64,000 bases of DNA from WTJY01 sp045105475. GTDB taxonomy: Bacteria; Chloroflexota; Anaerolineae; Promineifilales; Promineifilaceae. Each line of letters starts with the position of its first letter. The first letter of the stretch is position 1. The translations under genes and the position numbers were made by a program. Below are positions 7,486 through 16,036 of this stretch, one piece after another. Location of the stretch: positions 1 to 64,000 of the forward strand of contig JBGCDP010000219.1 of the NCBI GenBank assembly GCA_045105475.1. The letters are read 5' to 3'. Under the pieces are notes generated by a model, which was given only the letters and a program-made list of their open reading frames with translations, was not told the origin of the DNA and ran no database searches.

Positions 7486-10400
7486 TAATTTTTACGGACT
7501 TTGCGTTCACTATTTTTGGCTCTGCGGGCAACTGCATCGATATGGCGAAGCAATGTCCCAACTAGCTTTTTGACATTTGGTTCTTTGATTAAGGCTTGTC
7601 GATCCCCTGGAATTTCGTGGATTTTGAGCGAAAGGGCATATCCCTTCCAACCTCTGTCAATGCCTGCATAATTTTCAGAAGCGGCGTTGTCTGTTGAGGT
7701 AATTAAGAGAATTGAGCCTGCAAACGGCCGAATTTGATATTTAGCAATCAAATCATTTAATAATTTTTCAAAAATAACTCCTCTAAAGTTAGGAGAAATG
7801 ATTGTTTCATGATTAATTGGGCCGTTTGCACCACTGTTGGCTGCCATCTTTGAGCGGCCGGTTAGACGTTTAAATAGTGCTCCGGCTGGTGCAATCGCTA
7901 GGCTTTCAAAGCGATTTTTGAAAGATTTCTGAGGGCTAGTGAGGATGGCTGGATTGATTGAATCGATGAGGGTAAGCATCGCAATTTCTTCGCCCATTTT
8001 AGATAGCTGTTGTGCCATTTCGTATGCAACGACACCTCCGGCTGAATAGCCACCTAGATGATAAGGGCCCCGAGGTTGTAATTTCTGTAATTCATTGATG
8101 TAGTCCGCCGCTAAATCCTCGAGAGATTTATACGTTTCTCTGGCACCTTCGATCGCTGTGCGTGATTGGAAAGCATAAAATGGCTGTTCGCCCAAATGCC
8201 TAATCCAATGTCTCAGAAACGATATATCTCCATCTTCACCATGTACACAGAAGAAACGCGGCCGTGATGAGATACCGACTTGAATTTCCAGTAGTTTGTT
8301 TTTGTCTACTAATGCGTCACGACTGATGACTTTCATCTTTTGCGTAAACGATTCAACGAACTCTGCATTTGAGATTTCATCTTCCTCATCGCGAATATTA
8401 CGTGCTTCTCGAATCAGCACTGCTAACTCTGCAATGGTTGGCTTGCGAAAGACTGTCTCAGGTTCTAACGAAATTTCAAACGTGCTTTTTATTCGATTAG
8501 TGAGCCTAAGGGTGAGAATTTGGTTGCCACCAGCTTCAAAAAAGTCATCACTGATATTGACATCTTCGCGGCTCAAAATTTGTTTCCAAATTGCGATGAG
8601 CTGTGACTCAATTTCGTCTCTAGGTGGATTTGTAGAACGCTGACGTTCAGATGTTTTTTGATTCGCTGCATGTAGCTGCATCGTTTCATCACCAAGAGGG
8701 AGGTTTGAGTTTCGATTGGTTGACTTTAGCTGATAAATTTTTGTGGGCACCATGTATTGTGGCATCTGATTTAACAAAAATTTGCGCCAATTCTGCACGG
8801 AATAGGTTTGATCTCCAACAAGCAGATATGCATTGATCAGTAATTGACCGCTTGCATTAAAGCCTGGTGAAATAACCGCCTCTTTGACTTGAGCCTGCTT
8901 TAGCAATACTTTGGATATATGGTCAAGATTGATTCGGTTTCCGTAAGCTTTGATTTGCTTGTCTGTTCTGCCAAGGTAGATAAGCTTGCCGTCTTCGGTT
9001 AAGCGGCCGTAGTCACCAGTTCTAAACAGCTTTCTATTGGTGCTGCTGTTAACTGTCAACGAATCGGGAGCAAATCGTGATTTCGTGAGTGCCTGATTCT
9101 TGAGATAGCCAACTTCGGTTCCTGGGCTGCTGATGATGATTTGACCTGCGCGGCCGGGGTCAACTTGGAAACCTTCGCTATTAAGAATATATATTTTTGT
9201 GTTGTCTATTGGGCGGCCGATGCATATTCCATCTACATCTGATTCAATCGTCGTATCGAGACTCGCTACAATTCCACCAGCCTCTGTCACACTATACAGA
9301 TTGATGATGTTTTTTCCTTGGGCCACCTGCTTAAATCTTGCTAGCAATTCTGGATGAAGAATTTCACCACGTAAGAACCATGAATTTAAATAAGGTAATG
9401 CGTCTCCTAATTGAGGAAAGGCCTGCAAGAGCATTGCCACGATAGATGGCGGCAGTTGAATGCGTGAAACATGAATGTCATTTAAAAACTCAACCAGTAG
9501 CTTCGGATCTACTACCACTTCATCGGGGATTAGAATATTAGGGATTCCTTGTAGAAGAGGCGACCATAGTTCTGTAACAGAGTCAATTCTTGTTAATTGA
9601 GCTGTTTGACAACAAATTTCTTTGGCAGCGAATGGGTAGTTGTGCCACATCCAATTCAGTTCATTTAAAATCGTTTTTGAGAATCCGGGAGTTCCTACAG
9701 GTTCGATTGGGCTAGATGAATAAATTATGTGAACCGGGGTTTGAGGCGAAAAAAGAATATCAAGATTTTCTGCTTCCATCTCTGATATTTCTCCTTTTTC
9801 AACATCCAAACTGATGATGTTCAAAAGGTTTTTCCCGATCTCGCTGAACTTCCCTTCAGAATCACTCAGCGTGATCACTGACCTCATATCTGAATTGTGA
9901 ACGATAAATTTTAGGCGGCGGTCTGTTTCATTTTCATCAATTGGAATATAAGTACAACCGCATTTAAGTACAGCCAAGATTGCGACGATTTGATCAATTG
10001 AACGCGGAAGTGTAATTCCAATAGCGTCTCCCTCGTAGACACCGCGAGTTCTTAAATATCGGGCTAATTGATTTGCCTGTTGATTTAATTCTCCAAAAGA
10101 TAAAAACTGATAGTGGAAAACAATCGCTGGGACATCCGGCTTGTTCGATGCAATTTCCTCAAACATTTTGTGCAGAAGCGCCGTTTCGGGGTGAGCAACC
10201 ATGGTTGCATTAAATTTGTTTCTAAGAGTCTCGCTTTCTTCACTTGAAAGATAAAGCGACTCACCAGAATCCTCTGGTTTAAATTGATACAAGAAAGGCA
10301 GATTTTGTATTGGTTGAATAGGCTCTGCAATTTCTTTCTTTTGTTTGATGTGACTTGCGCTAGCAACTTCAATTACAGGTGTTGAAGGGGTGATAAGCGA

Positions 10401-10670
10401 TTCAGGAAGCGGCTCGGCTAAATTAGCTAAAGCACTTTCTACTTCAAGCGCTAAAATCTGATTTTGCTCTAAAAGTTTAATTAAAAGCTCTTGTTGTTGA
10501 TCAACTTGCTTGAGGATGTTGTTAAGCAAGTCATTATTGTCTGCAGTGCTATTCACGCTATTAGCGGGTTGATCTTGGTTTTGATCGAGTGCGCTCTGCA
10601 TTGAGCCATGTGCGGAGTTGTTAAGTTGTTTTGGGATGTGAGGCTCGTGATTGTTATTTGTTGTGGACAT
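7485..10670 (-). CDS. NRPS-like A-carrier-TE protein with degenerate active sites
   Basis: A 1061-residue protein with a Q/N-rich, coiled-coil-prone N-terminus (1-160), an adenylation-type domain (about 170-650), a carrier-type domain (about 675-750) and a thioesterase-type domain (about 790-1050). No condensation domain is present. Structural core motifs remain: A2 (LKCGCTYIPID), A7 (FRTGDYGR), A8 (GRTDKQIKAYGNRI) and A9 (MPQYMVP). Catalytic ones are lost. The A3 P-loop reads YSSSPIEPVG. The A10 lysine segment reads NRNSNLPLGD. The carrier serine motif GGxS reads GGNQ (aac caa near 8541). In the thioesterase, GYSAGG keeps the serine but the PGxH histidine is Arg (PGDRQAL, cga near 7601). The frame is intact, so it is maintained. 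Possible roles are scaffold, binding protein or a pseudoenzyme. It is coupled to galT (TAATG). Confidence 0.85.
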   Translation of the reverse strand: MSTTNNNHEPHIPKQLNNSAHGSMQSALDQNQDQPANSVNSTADNNDLLNNILKQVDQQQELLIKLLEQNQILALEVESALANLAEPLPESLITPSTPVIEVASASHIKQKKEIAEPIQPIQNLPFLYQFKPEDSGESLYLSSEESETLRNKFNATMVAHPETALLHKMFEEIASNKPDVPAIVFHYQFLSFGELNQQANQLARYLRTRGVYEGDAIGITLPRSIDQIVAILAVLKCGCTYIPIDENETDRRLKFIVHNSDMRSVITLSDSEGKFSEIGKNLLNIISLDVEKGEISEMEAENLDILFSPQTPVHIIYSSSPIEPVGTPGFSKTILNELNWMWHNYPFAAKEICCQTAQLTRIDSVTELWSPLLQGIPNILIPDEVVVDPKLLVEFLNDIHVSRIQLPPSIVAMLLQAFPQLGDALPYLNSWFLRGEILHPELLARFKQVAQGKNIINLYSVTEAGGIVASLDTTIESDVDGICIGRPIDNTKIYILNSEGFQVDPGRAGQIIISSPGTEVGYLKNQALTKSRFAPDSLTVNSSTNRKLFRTGDYGRLTEDGKLIYLGRTDKQIKAYGNRINLDHISKVLLKQAQVKEAVISPGFNASGQLLINAYLLVGDQTYSVQNWRKFLLNQMPQYMVPTKIYQLKSTNRNSNLPLGDETMQLHAANQKTSERQRSTNPPRDEIESQLIAIWKQILSREDVNISDDFFEAGGNQILTLRLTNRIKSTFEISLEPETVFRKPTIAELAVLIREARNIRDEEDEISNAEFVESFTQKMKVISRDALVDKNKLLEIQVGISSRPRFFCVHGEDGDISFLRHWIRHLGEQPFYAFQSRTAIEGARETYKSLEDLAADYINELQKLQPRGPYHLGGYSAGGVVAYEMAQQLSKMGEEIAMLTLIDSINPAILTSPQKSFKNRFESLAIAPAGALFKRLTGRSKMAANSGANGPINHETIISPNFRGVIFEKLLNDLIAKYQIRPFAGSILLITSTDNAASENYAGIDRGWKGYALSLKIHEIPGDRQALIKEPNVKKLVGTLLRHIDAVARRAKNSERKVRKN

Positions 10671-10780
10671 AAGTTATTGGATTGTCAGATATTTGAGCGA
10701 TTAATCTATTTGGAGATGGGGATAATCATTCAGATCCTCTGAACTGCCTCTAGACATGGATAGTCCTAAGGTTTGGGTTT

Positions 10781-10796
10781 GTTACCAATTTGTAAC
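10781..10796. promoter_or_regulatory. Small inverted repeat upstream of the NRPS-like gene
   Basis: gttac (10781-10785) and gtaac (10792-10796) flank a 6-bp spacer in the 229-bp gap upstream of the minus-strand NRPS-like gene. It is short, and regulatory meaning is only suggested by position. Confidence 0.2.
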
Positions 10797-10899
10797 GATA
10801 CACGATTTGGTTTATTCGTCAGAATTATTCACTAAAAATTTTACTTGCATCACCTTTGGCTCCATGTGAGGCGTTGTATGCACGTTGTCTCAATAGCTT

Positions 10900-12603
10900 T
10901 TACTCATTATTGGATGTAATACCAGTTTGATGTGCATCTCTGGCGATGTCTGATAAATCCGGCCGATTTAATTCTTGCCACCACCATCGATAGGCATCTA
11001 ATTCATTTTGAATATTTTCCAAACTTTGTAATTGAGTTTTTGCTTTATCAAAGTCACTGGACCACAAATACGCATATCCAAGATTTTTCTGAATACCGAT
11101 ATGAGATTGATTAGTTTTTTGTGCCTCAGCCAAATGAACAGCTGCGGCCGGGAAATCGTGTCTATCCAATGCGATTAAGCCTAATCTGAAGTGTGCACTT
11201 GTATTTTGTCTGTTTTGCTCTAAGGCTGTTTCAAATGTTGGGATAACTTTTTGTAAAGCCTCAGTTGATTCCCCTCTACTCCATTCCCCTGTAGGCCATT
11301 CAGCAAGCTGTATCTTCGCCATTTCTATTGAGCCGGCATTTGCATGCCAAGTTGAGATTAATTTGGTATTGAGACTAATCCCAATGATGATAAAAGCAGA
11401 TAAAACAACTAGATTCAATCTTTTGATTAGCCGATTTGTTTGTTGGGTTTTTGCAAGCGAAAAAGCCAAGGCCGGGCCTATGAAGAGCATGGTTGAACCT
11501 GCATTACTATAAATAGCGTTATCAATAAACCCATGAAGGATAAGCGTGGTTAACGATGCTAGTATTGCTCCCGTAAAATGTTGCTTTTTGCGATCTTGAT
11601 CGGCATCTAAGCCATCTGTAAGAAGAAAAATGAGGCTACTGACGACTAAAATACAAAATGAAGAAATCCCGATTATGCCTTGTTCTAAAATTAGATCTAA
11701 ATAGAGGTGATGACCGTAGGTAAACCTCAAGAATGGGATTGATAAGACGTATTGGGAATAATGCCCACTAAAGCTATTTAGACCTCCACCCAACAACCAG
11801 TAATCAGTTAGTAGATACTGAAGGTTTGTGTAAAGGGTTAATCGTGAGGTGCTGCTTGGAATAAAGCTAAATATAGAGGTGCTTAGCTGTTGGCTGAAAA
11901 ATAGGCTAACGGTTCCAAGCATGGTTAGACTAAATAGGGTCGAACCAATTATTAACTTTGATTTCCGGCCGATTATTCTTTGAACCGTCAGGATTTTCCA
12001 AAAAGCTAATCCAACTAATAGGGCTGCGATCCCCCCTCTTGAGCCACTAAGTAAAAGAGCCAAAATCACAATTAAACCTGCCCCTAAAGACAAATATTGC
12101 AAAAGCTTAGACTCAGACTGAATGTAAGTTAATACCAGAAAAGGTGTCAAAATGCCGATTAACCCGGCTAAGCGATTTGGAGTTAATAGCTCTCCCTGAT
12201 TAATATCAAATAAAAGGATTCCTAAAAATGCAATTGAGAAAAGTAGAGCACCTGTTCCTAAATACACATGCACGATCGAACCTTGATGATCAAGTTGTGA
12301 AAGCAAGATGGCTAAGAGTGCTGCAACAATAAGGATCAGATACTTCGTTAATGCTTGCTCATAGTCATAGGCGGCCCAAAGGCCAACTGTGGCTGAGCCT
12401 AAGAATAAAAGAAGATAAACAATTAAATTTAATGAGGGTTTTGAACAGGCAGTGATTCGTGTAGTAATGCTGACAGTGATAATGGCAATAGTTGCCATTA
12501 TTAGGTACGAGTTAGGCCACAAGCAGAGGAGCCCGGCCAGCAGCAAAGCTAGAACCAAGCTTAAAGACTGGAATCGACTAGATTCTTTAATTGAAGTTTC
12601 CAC
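10900..12603 (-). CDS. O-antigen polymerase/ligase family membrane protein with TPR tail
   Basis: A 567-residue Wzy/WaaL-family protein. Ten or more hydrophobic helices fill residues about 15-410. The Wzy_C signature YGHHLYLDLILEQGIIG (about 300) marks the catalytic periplasmic/extracellular loop. The C-terminal 130 residues are helical TPR-like repeats (FRLGLIALDRHDFPAAAVHL, NLGYAYLWSSDFDKAKTQL). Such proteins polymerise repeat units or transfer a glycan to a lipid or protein acceptor; sequence alone does not decide which. Gly/Ser-rich loops after TM5 (LLSGSRGGIAALL) fit the family. It is transcribed away from the main locus, whose first gene (gmhB) is divergent. Confidence 0.85.
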   Translation of the reverse strand: METSIKESSRFQSLSLVLALLLAGLLCLWPNSYLIMATIAIITVSITTRITACSKPSLNLIVYLLLFLGSATVGLWAAYDYEQALTKYLILIVAALLAILLSQLDHQGSIVHVYLGTGALLFSIAFLGILLFDINQGELLTPNRLAGLIGILTPFLVLTYIQSESKLLQYLSLGAGLIVILALLLSGSRGGIAALLVGLAFWKILTVQRIIGRKSKLIIGSTLFSLTMLGTVSLFFSQQLSTSIFSFIPSSTSRLTLYTNLQYLLTDYWLLGGGLNSFSGHYSQYVLSIPFLRFTYGHHLYLDLILEQGIIGISSFCILVVSSLIFLLTDGLDADQDRKKQHFTGAILASLTTLILHGFIDNAIYSNAGSTMLFIGPALAFSLAKTQQTNRLIKRLNLVVLSAFIIIGISLNTKLISTWHANAGSIEMAKIQLAEWPTGEWSRGESTEALQKVIPTFETALEQNRQNTSAHFRLGLIALDRHDFPAAAVHLAEAQKTNQSHIGIQKNLGYAYLWSSDFDKAKTQLQSLENIQNELDAYRWWWQELNRPDLSDIARDAHQTGITSNNE

Positions 12604-12807
12604 AAGTAGCGTGTCTCTTGGTAGGTTTAGATTTTTTGATCGTACTGGAATTTAGAATGTTTTGGTGTATTGATCTTAACGCTGAGGAATGGTGCTTTTC
12701 ACTCAACCTGTAGAGACAATACTAGATATCTGCGCTTAAGATAGGGCTTAATACTGTACCTAAAGGGGATGTACAGAGTCGATTGCTGTTGTTTTATCTG
12801 TTAAGAT

Positions 12808-12861
12808 GAAGATTCTAATCTTCTTAAACTAATTTATAACCTCTTCTACTATATATAGTAG
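12808..12861 (+). promoter_or_regulatory. Two palindromes in the gmhB leader
   Basis: gaagatt/aatcttc (12808-12823, 2-nt spacer) and a perfect 16-nt palindrome, ctactatatatagtag (12846-12861), lie just upstream of the gmhB ATG at 12879. They could be operator half-sites or leader hairpins at the head of the plus-strand polysaccharide locus. No matching regulator is visible. Confidence 0.35.
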
Positions 12862-12878
12862 GGCTATTTAGAAGGTGT

Positions 12879-13460
12879 ATGGCAAAACCCGCAATATTTT
12901 TAGATCGTGACGGCGTCATTATTGAAAATCGTGATGCTTATGTTAGATCATGGGATGATGTTGAGATATTTGATGATGCAGTTGAAACTGTTGTCAAACT
13001 TAAATCGACTCAATACTTAATTGTAATTGTGACGAACCAATCGGCCGTCGGCCGTAAAATTATTACTATAGAAGGAGCAACAGCTATAAATAACAGATTG
13101 GTTTCGATTATTGAAGATAGAGGCGGCTTTGTTGATGGGGTATATATCTGTCCTCACAGTCCAATTGATAATTGTAATTGCCGTAAACCACGACCTGGTA
13201 TGCTCTTGCAGGCAGCTGAAGATTTAGATATTGATTTGGCTGAGTCGATTATGGTTGGAGATGCTCTAACTGATTTAGAGGCTGGCATTCAAGCTGGCGT
13301 TAAGCATACATTTTTGCTGGAAACTGGTAGAGGATTGCGACAAACTACTTTGCCAGAATTTGCCAACTACGAGCAAAGCCTCAAATCTTCTAATTTGACC
13401 TCAGCAATGAATACATTATTTATGGAAATTTTGAACTGTCAAGATTGGAAAAATGCATGA
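12879..13460 (+). CDS. gmhB: D,D-heptose 1,7-bisphosphate 7-phosphatase (HAD-IIIA)
   Basis: A 193-residue HAD-superfamily phosphatase. The nucleophile motif FLDRDGVI (4-11), the zinc loop CPHSPIDNCNCRKPRPGM (Cys/His ligands, about 95-112) and MVGDALTDLEAG (about 126-137) match GmhB/HisB-N-type enzymes. GmhB removes the C7 phosphate of D-glycero-D-manno-heptose 1,7-bisphosphate on the way to nucleotide-activated heptose. The HddA-like kinase at 41.5 kb supports the GDP-heptose branch. GmhA and HddC are not in the window. GAAGG precedes the ATG. It is divergent from the Wzy-like gene and is the first plus-strand gene of the locus. Confidence 0.85.
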   Translation: MAKPAIFLDRDGVIIENRDAYVRSWDDVEIFDDAVETVVKLKSTQYLIVIVTNQSAVGRKIITIEGATAINNRLVSIIEDRGGFVDGVYICPHSPIDNCNCRKPRPGMLLQAAEDLDIDLAESIMVGDALTDLEAGIQAGVKHTFLLETGRGLRQTTLPEFANYEQSLKSSNLTSAMNTLFMEILNCQDWKNA

Positions 13461-13893
13461 ACTTGCCTGAACTAAAATTTGAGAAAAAGGTATTTAAAAT
13501 CGATGTTTTTGCACCAGACGTGAAAAACGTATGACATCCCCTTAAGCAAGATTTCAAGAAAGATCGGCTGTAAGGTTAGTCACGTACTTTTGTCACGGTA
13601 CTACAATCTTCATGAACTTGACCACACCTCGTTCAGAAAAGCGCTGATTTTTAAAATCAATTTAATCGAGAGAGAAGCTCTTTGGCATGTAAATAATGCT
13701 TTAGTTTGCCCCAGAGGCTTAAAATATATAAGCGATCGTCTCTCTATTTTTCATCTTGAAGCTAGTTTGCATAAGCAAAATTACACTGTAGTTTCCCCAA
13801 CTTTAAACAAAAGTTTTTAATCCCAAACTTAATAAGCTAAAAATTTCAATCTACTAAACTACGACACCTTGTTTGGTTTAGCGAGACCTTTTG
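13461..13893 (+). other. 433-bp gap, no confident gene
   Basis: Between gmhB and the acyltransferase. A 76-codon frame starting at a TTG (13590-13820) is present but has no ribosome site and no recognisable family. It could be a gene remnant or chance. The gap probably also holds the promoter for the following operon. I saw no strong terminator. Confidence 0.4.
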
Positions 13894-14637
13894 ATGAAAA
13901 AAGAATCTGCTTTCAGCCAAGTTAAATTATATATCAGCCGTCAGGCCGATGGCGTTGGTCGCTATGTGATCGAGCAGTTTTTAACTTCTCTGATTGGATG
14001 GATACCAACCATCATTGGTGTTGGATTACGCGGTGTACTTTATCGCCTCATTCTTAAAATGGACGGTATTGCTGCAATTGAAAACAAAGTTCGATTGCGG
14101 TTTGCCAGCAACATTACTCTTGGGAATGGTGTCTATCTTGATCAAAATACATATTTGCACGCTTGTGCTCATGGCATTGATATTGGATCTAATTCAATTG
14201 TCATGCACGGAGCGGTTTTACACGTATATAACTTTAGAGGTTTGCCCAATTCTAAAATCTCTATCGGTGAAGATAGTTTGATCGGTGAGTACTCTGTTAT
14301 TAGAGGCCAAGGTGGTGTTTCGATCGGGAATCGAGTATTTACATCGCCTTTTTCACAGATAATTGCCGTAAATCACATCTTTGACGACCCTCAAGTGTCA
14401 TTTATTGATCAAGGGATCACTGCTGAGGGAATTATTATTGAAGATGATGTATGGATTGGTGCGAGCGCGATTATTACAGATGGTGTTCGTATCGGAAAAG
14501 GATCTGTTGTAGCTGCAGGGGCAGTAGTTACTAAAGATGTTCCCCCCCATACCGTTGTTGCAGGGGTACCTGCGAAACCAATTAAAAATATTGATCAGGC
14601 AGAGAAATCTGCTATTGAAAGAACAATTTACTATTAA
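13894..14637 (+). CDS. Left-handed beta-helix acyltransferase
   Basis: A 247-residue hexapeptide-repeat (LbH) transferase. After a hydrophobic N-terminal segment (about 20-50), repeated [LIV]-G-x4 turns run from about 70 (ITLGNGVYLDQN, SIGEDSLIGEYSVI, VSIGNRVF). The typical end is DDVWIGASAIITDGVRIGKG (about 190) and VVAGVPAKPI (about 226). The likely catalytic His is in IIAVNHIF (about 163-170). Such enzymes move an acetyl or other acyl group from CoA or ACP to a sugar hydroxyl or amine. I use the ATG at 13894; a TTG directly before it is possible. First gene of the long plus-strand run. Confidence 0.85.
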   Translation: MKKESAFSQVKLYISRQADGVGRYVIEQFLTSLIGWIPTIIGVGLRGVLYRLILKMDGIAAIENKVRLRFASNITLGNGVYLDQNTYLHACAHGIDIGSNSIVMHGAVLHVYNFRGLPNSKISIGEDSLIGEYSVIRGQGGVSIGNRVFTSPFSQIIAVNHIFDDPQVSFIDQGITAEGIIIEDDVWIGASAIITDGVRIGKGSVVAAGAVVTKDVPPHTVVAGVPAKPIKNIDQAEKSAIERTIYY

Positions 14638-14718
14638 TATTTCAGACCAAGGGTCAACTTCAAAAATGTTTATTTGTCATCATTGTATTATTCAAATTCC
14701 ATATCGGAGGAAATTATC

Positions 14719-15918
14719 ATGACAACACTCTCTATCGTAATCCCCGCTTATAACGAGGAAGATGGTATTGCCACTATTGCAAACCGGGTCTTGGCTGTAC
14801 GTCCTGACCTTGAAAAGGCTGGTGTAGACCGCCTAGAACTGTTAGTCGTTGACGATGGTTCCTCTGACAAAACTGCAGATATCGCTAAATCAATTGATGG
14901 CGTAACTCTAATCAAGCATAAAACAAATAAGGGATACGGGGCCGCTTTAAAAACCGGTTTCAGTAGTGCAAAAGGTGAGTTGGTTGGCTTCTTAGATGCT
15001 GATGGGACTTATCCTCCTGAATATTTTCCAGCGTTATGCACGGCCGCTATGAATGGTAGTGACTTGGTCATCGGTACACGTATGTCTGGTGCTGACAGCC
15101 AAATGCCAACCACACGCCGAATTGGAAATATCTTCTTTGCTGGCTTACTTAGCTTAATTTCAAAGAGAAAAGTTACTGATAGTGCCAGCGGTATGCGAGT
15201 ATTTAAGAAAACAATTCTTGAGCAAATTTATCCTTTGCCGGATGGGTTGAACTTGACTCCAGTTATGAGTACGCGTGCAATCCATGAAGGAATTCCAATG
15301 CGTGAGCTTCCTATTCCTTATAGCGAGCGTCTGGGTGCTTCAAAACTAAGTGTTGTTCACGACGGCCGTCTATTTCTTGAGTCAATGATTTGGACCGCGC
15401 TTACATATAATCCTGTACGAATTTTAGGTATGGTGGGTATGGCGGGTATCTTGGTTGCTTTGGCAATCTTTGCTGGACTAATTGTTGCTCGCTTTAATGG
15501 CATTACAACATTGGGTGCTGGTGGTGTCGCTGCAGTCTTAGGTGGACTTGTAGCTACAGTTGCTGGAATTAGCCTCTTTTCCCTTGGAGCAACATTTAAT
15601 TATCTGACGACACTGTTTCACAAACGACCCGTTCGCCAAGGTCTGTTTGGGCAACCGATGCTTAAAGCACCGTTGGAAAAATACTTTGGCTGGTTAGGAC
15701 CTATTACTGTCATTGCAGGCGTTATCTTAGGTGGCGTTAGTATTTACCTTGTTGGAACCCCTGGCTGGGATATCAGCCGCTTATGGCTTTATCTTGTTGT
15801 AAGTGCGATGGCGGTTTTAATGGGTGTACAGTTTATTGTTTATTGGATATTGCTAAACGTTTTATCTGAACTTAGCCAAAGAGAGACACAAATCGCACAA
15901 GATTTGCAAGTTTCTTAG
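14719..15918 (+). CDS. Family 2 glycosyltransferase, DPM-like with membrane tail
   Basis: A 399-residue GT2 enzyme. The GT-A fold is seen in MTTLSIVIPAYNEEDG (1-16), VVDDGSSDKT (about 46) and the DxD motif VGFLDADGTYPPEY (about 90). Four hydrophobic helices follow from about 235 to 390. The layout resembles polyprenyl-phosphate glucosyl/mannosyl transferases, which load a sugar on the lipid carrier for membrane GT39/GT83 enzymes such as those at 37.4 and 57.3 kb. The start is fixed by a strong GGAGG nine bases before the ATG at 14719. A longer frame from a TTG at 14674 has no ribosome site. Confidence 0.9.
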   Translation: MTTLSIVIPAYNEEDGIATIANRVLAVRPDLEKAGVDRLELLVVDDGSSDKTADIAKSIDGVTLIKHKTNKGYGAALKTGFSSAKGELVGFLDADGTYPPEYFPALCTAAMNGSDLVIGTRMSGADSQMPTTRRIGNIFFAGLLSLISKRKVTDSASGMRVFKKTILEQIYPLPDGLNLTPVMSTRAIHEGIPMRELPIPYSERLGASKLSVVHDGRLFLESMIWTALTYNPVRILGMVGMAGILVALAIFAGLIVARFNGITTLGAGGVAAVLGGLVATVAGISLFSLGATFNYLTTLFHKRPVRQGLFGQPMLKAPLEKYFGWLGPITVIAGVILGGVSIYLVGTPGWDISRLWLYLVVSAMAVLMGVQFIVYWILLNVLSELSQRETQIAQDLQVS

Positions 15919-16036
15919 AGGAAAACGTTTAATCTATCGGCTAGATGACAATATGCTTTGTCATTTACAAAATTATATTGATCTTACTAAGAGGCACATT
16001 TGCCAAACTTAGTGCTAAATCGGTGTGGAGTTAATT

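Noticed and set aside
13590..13820. 76-codon ORF between gmhB and the acyltransferase
   Set aside because: TTG start, no ribosome site, no recognisable family; kept only as a note on the gap.
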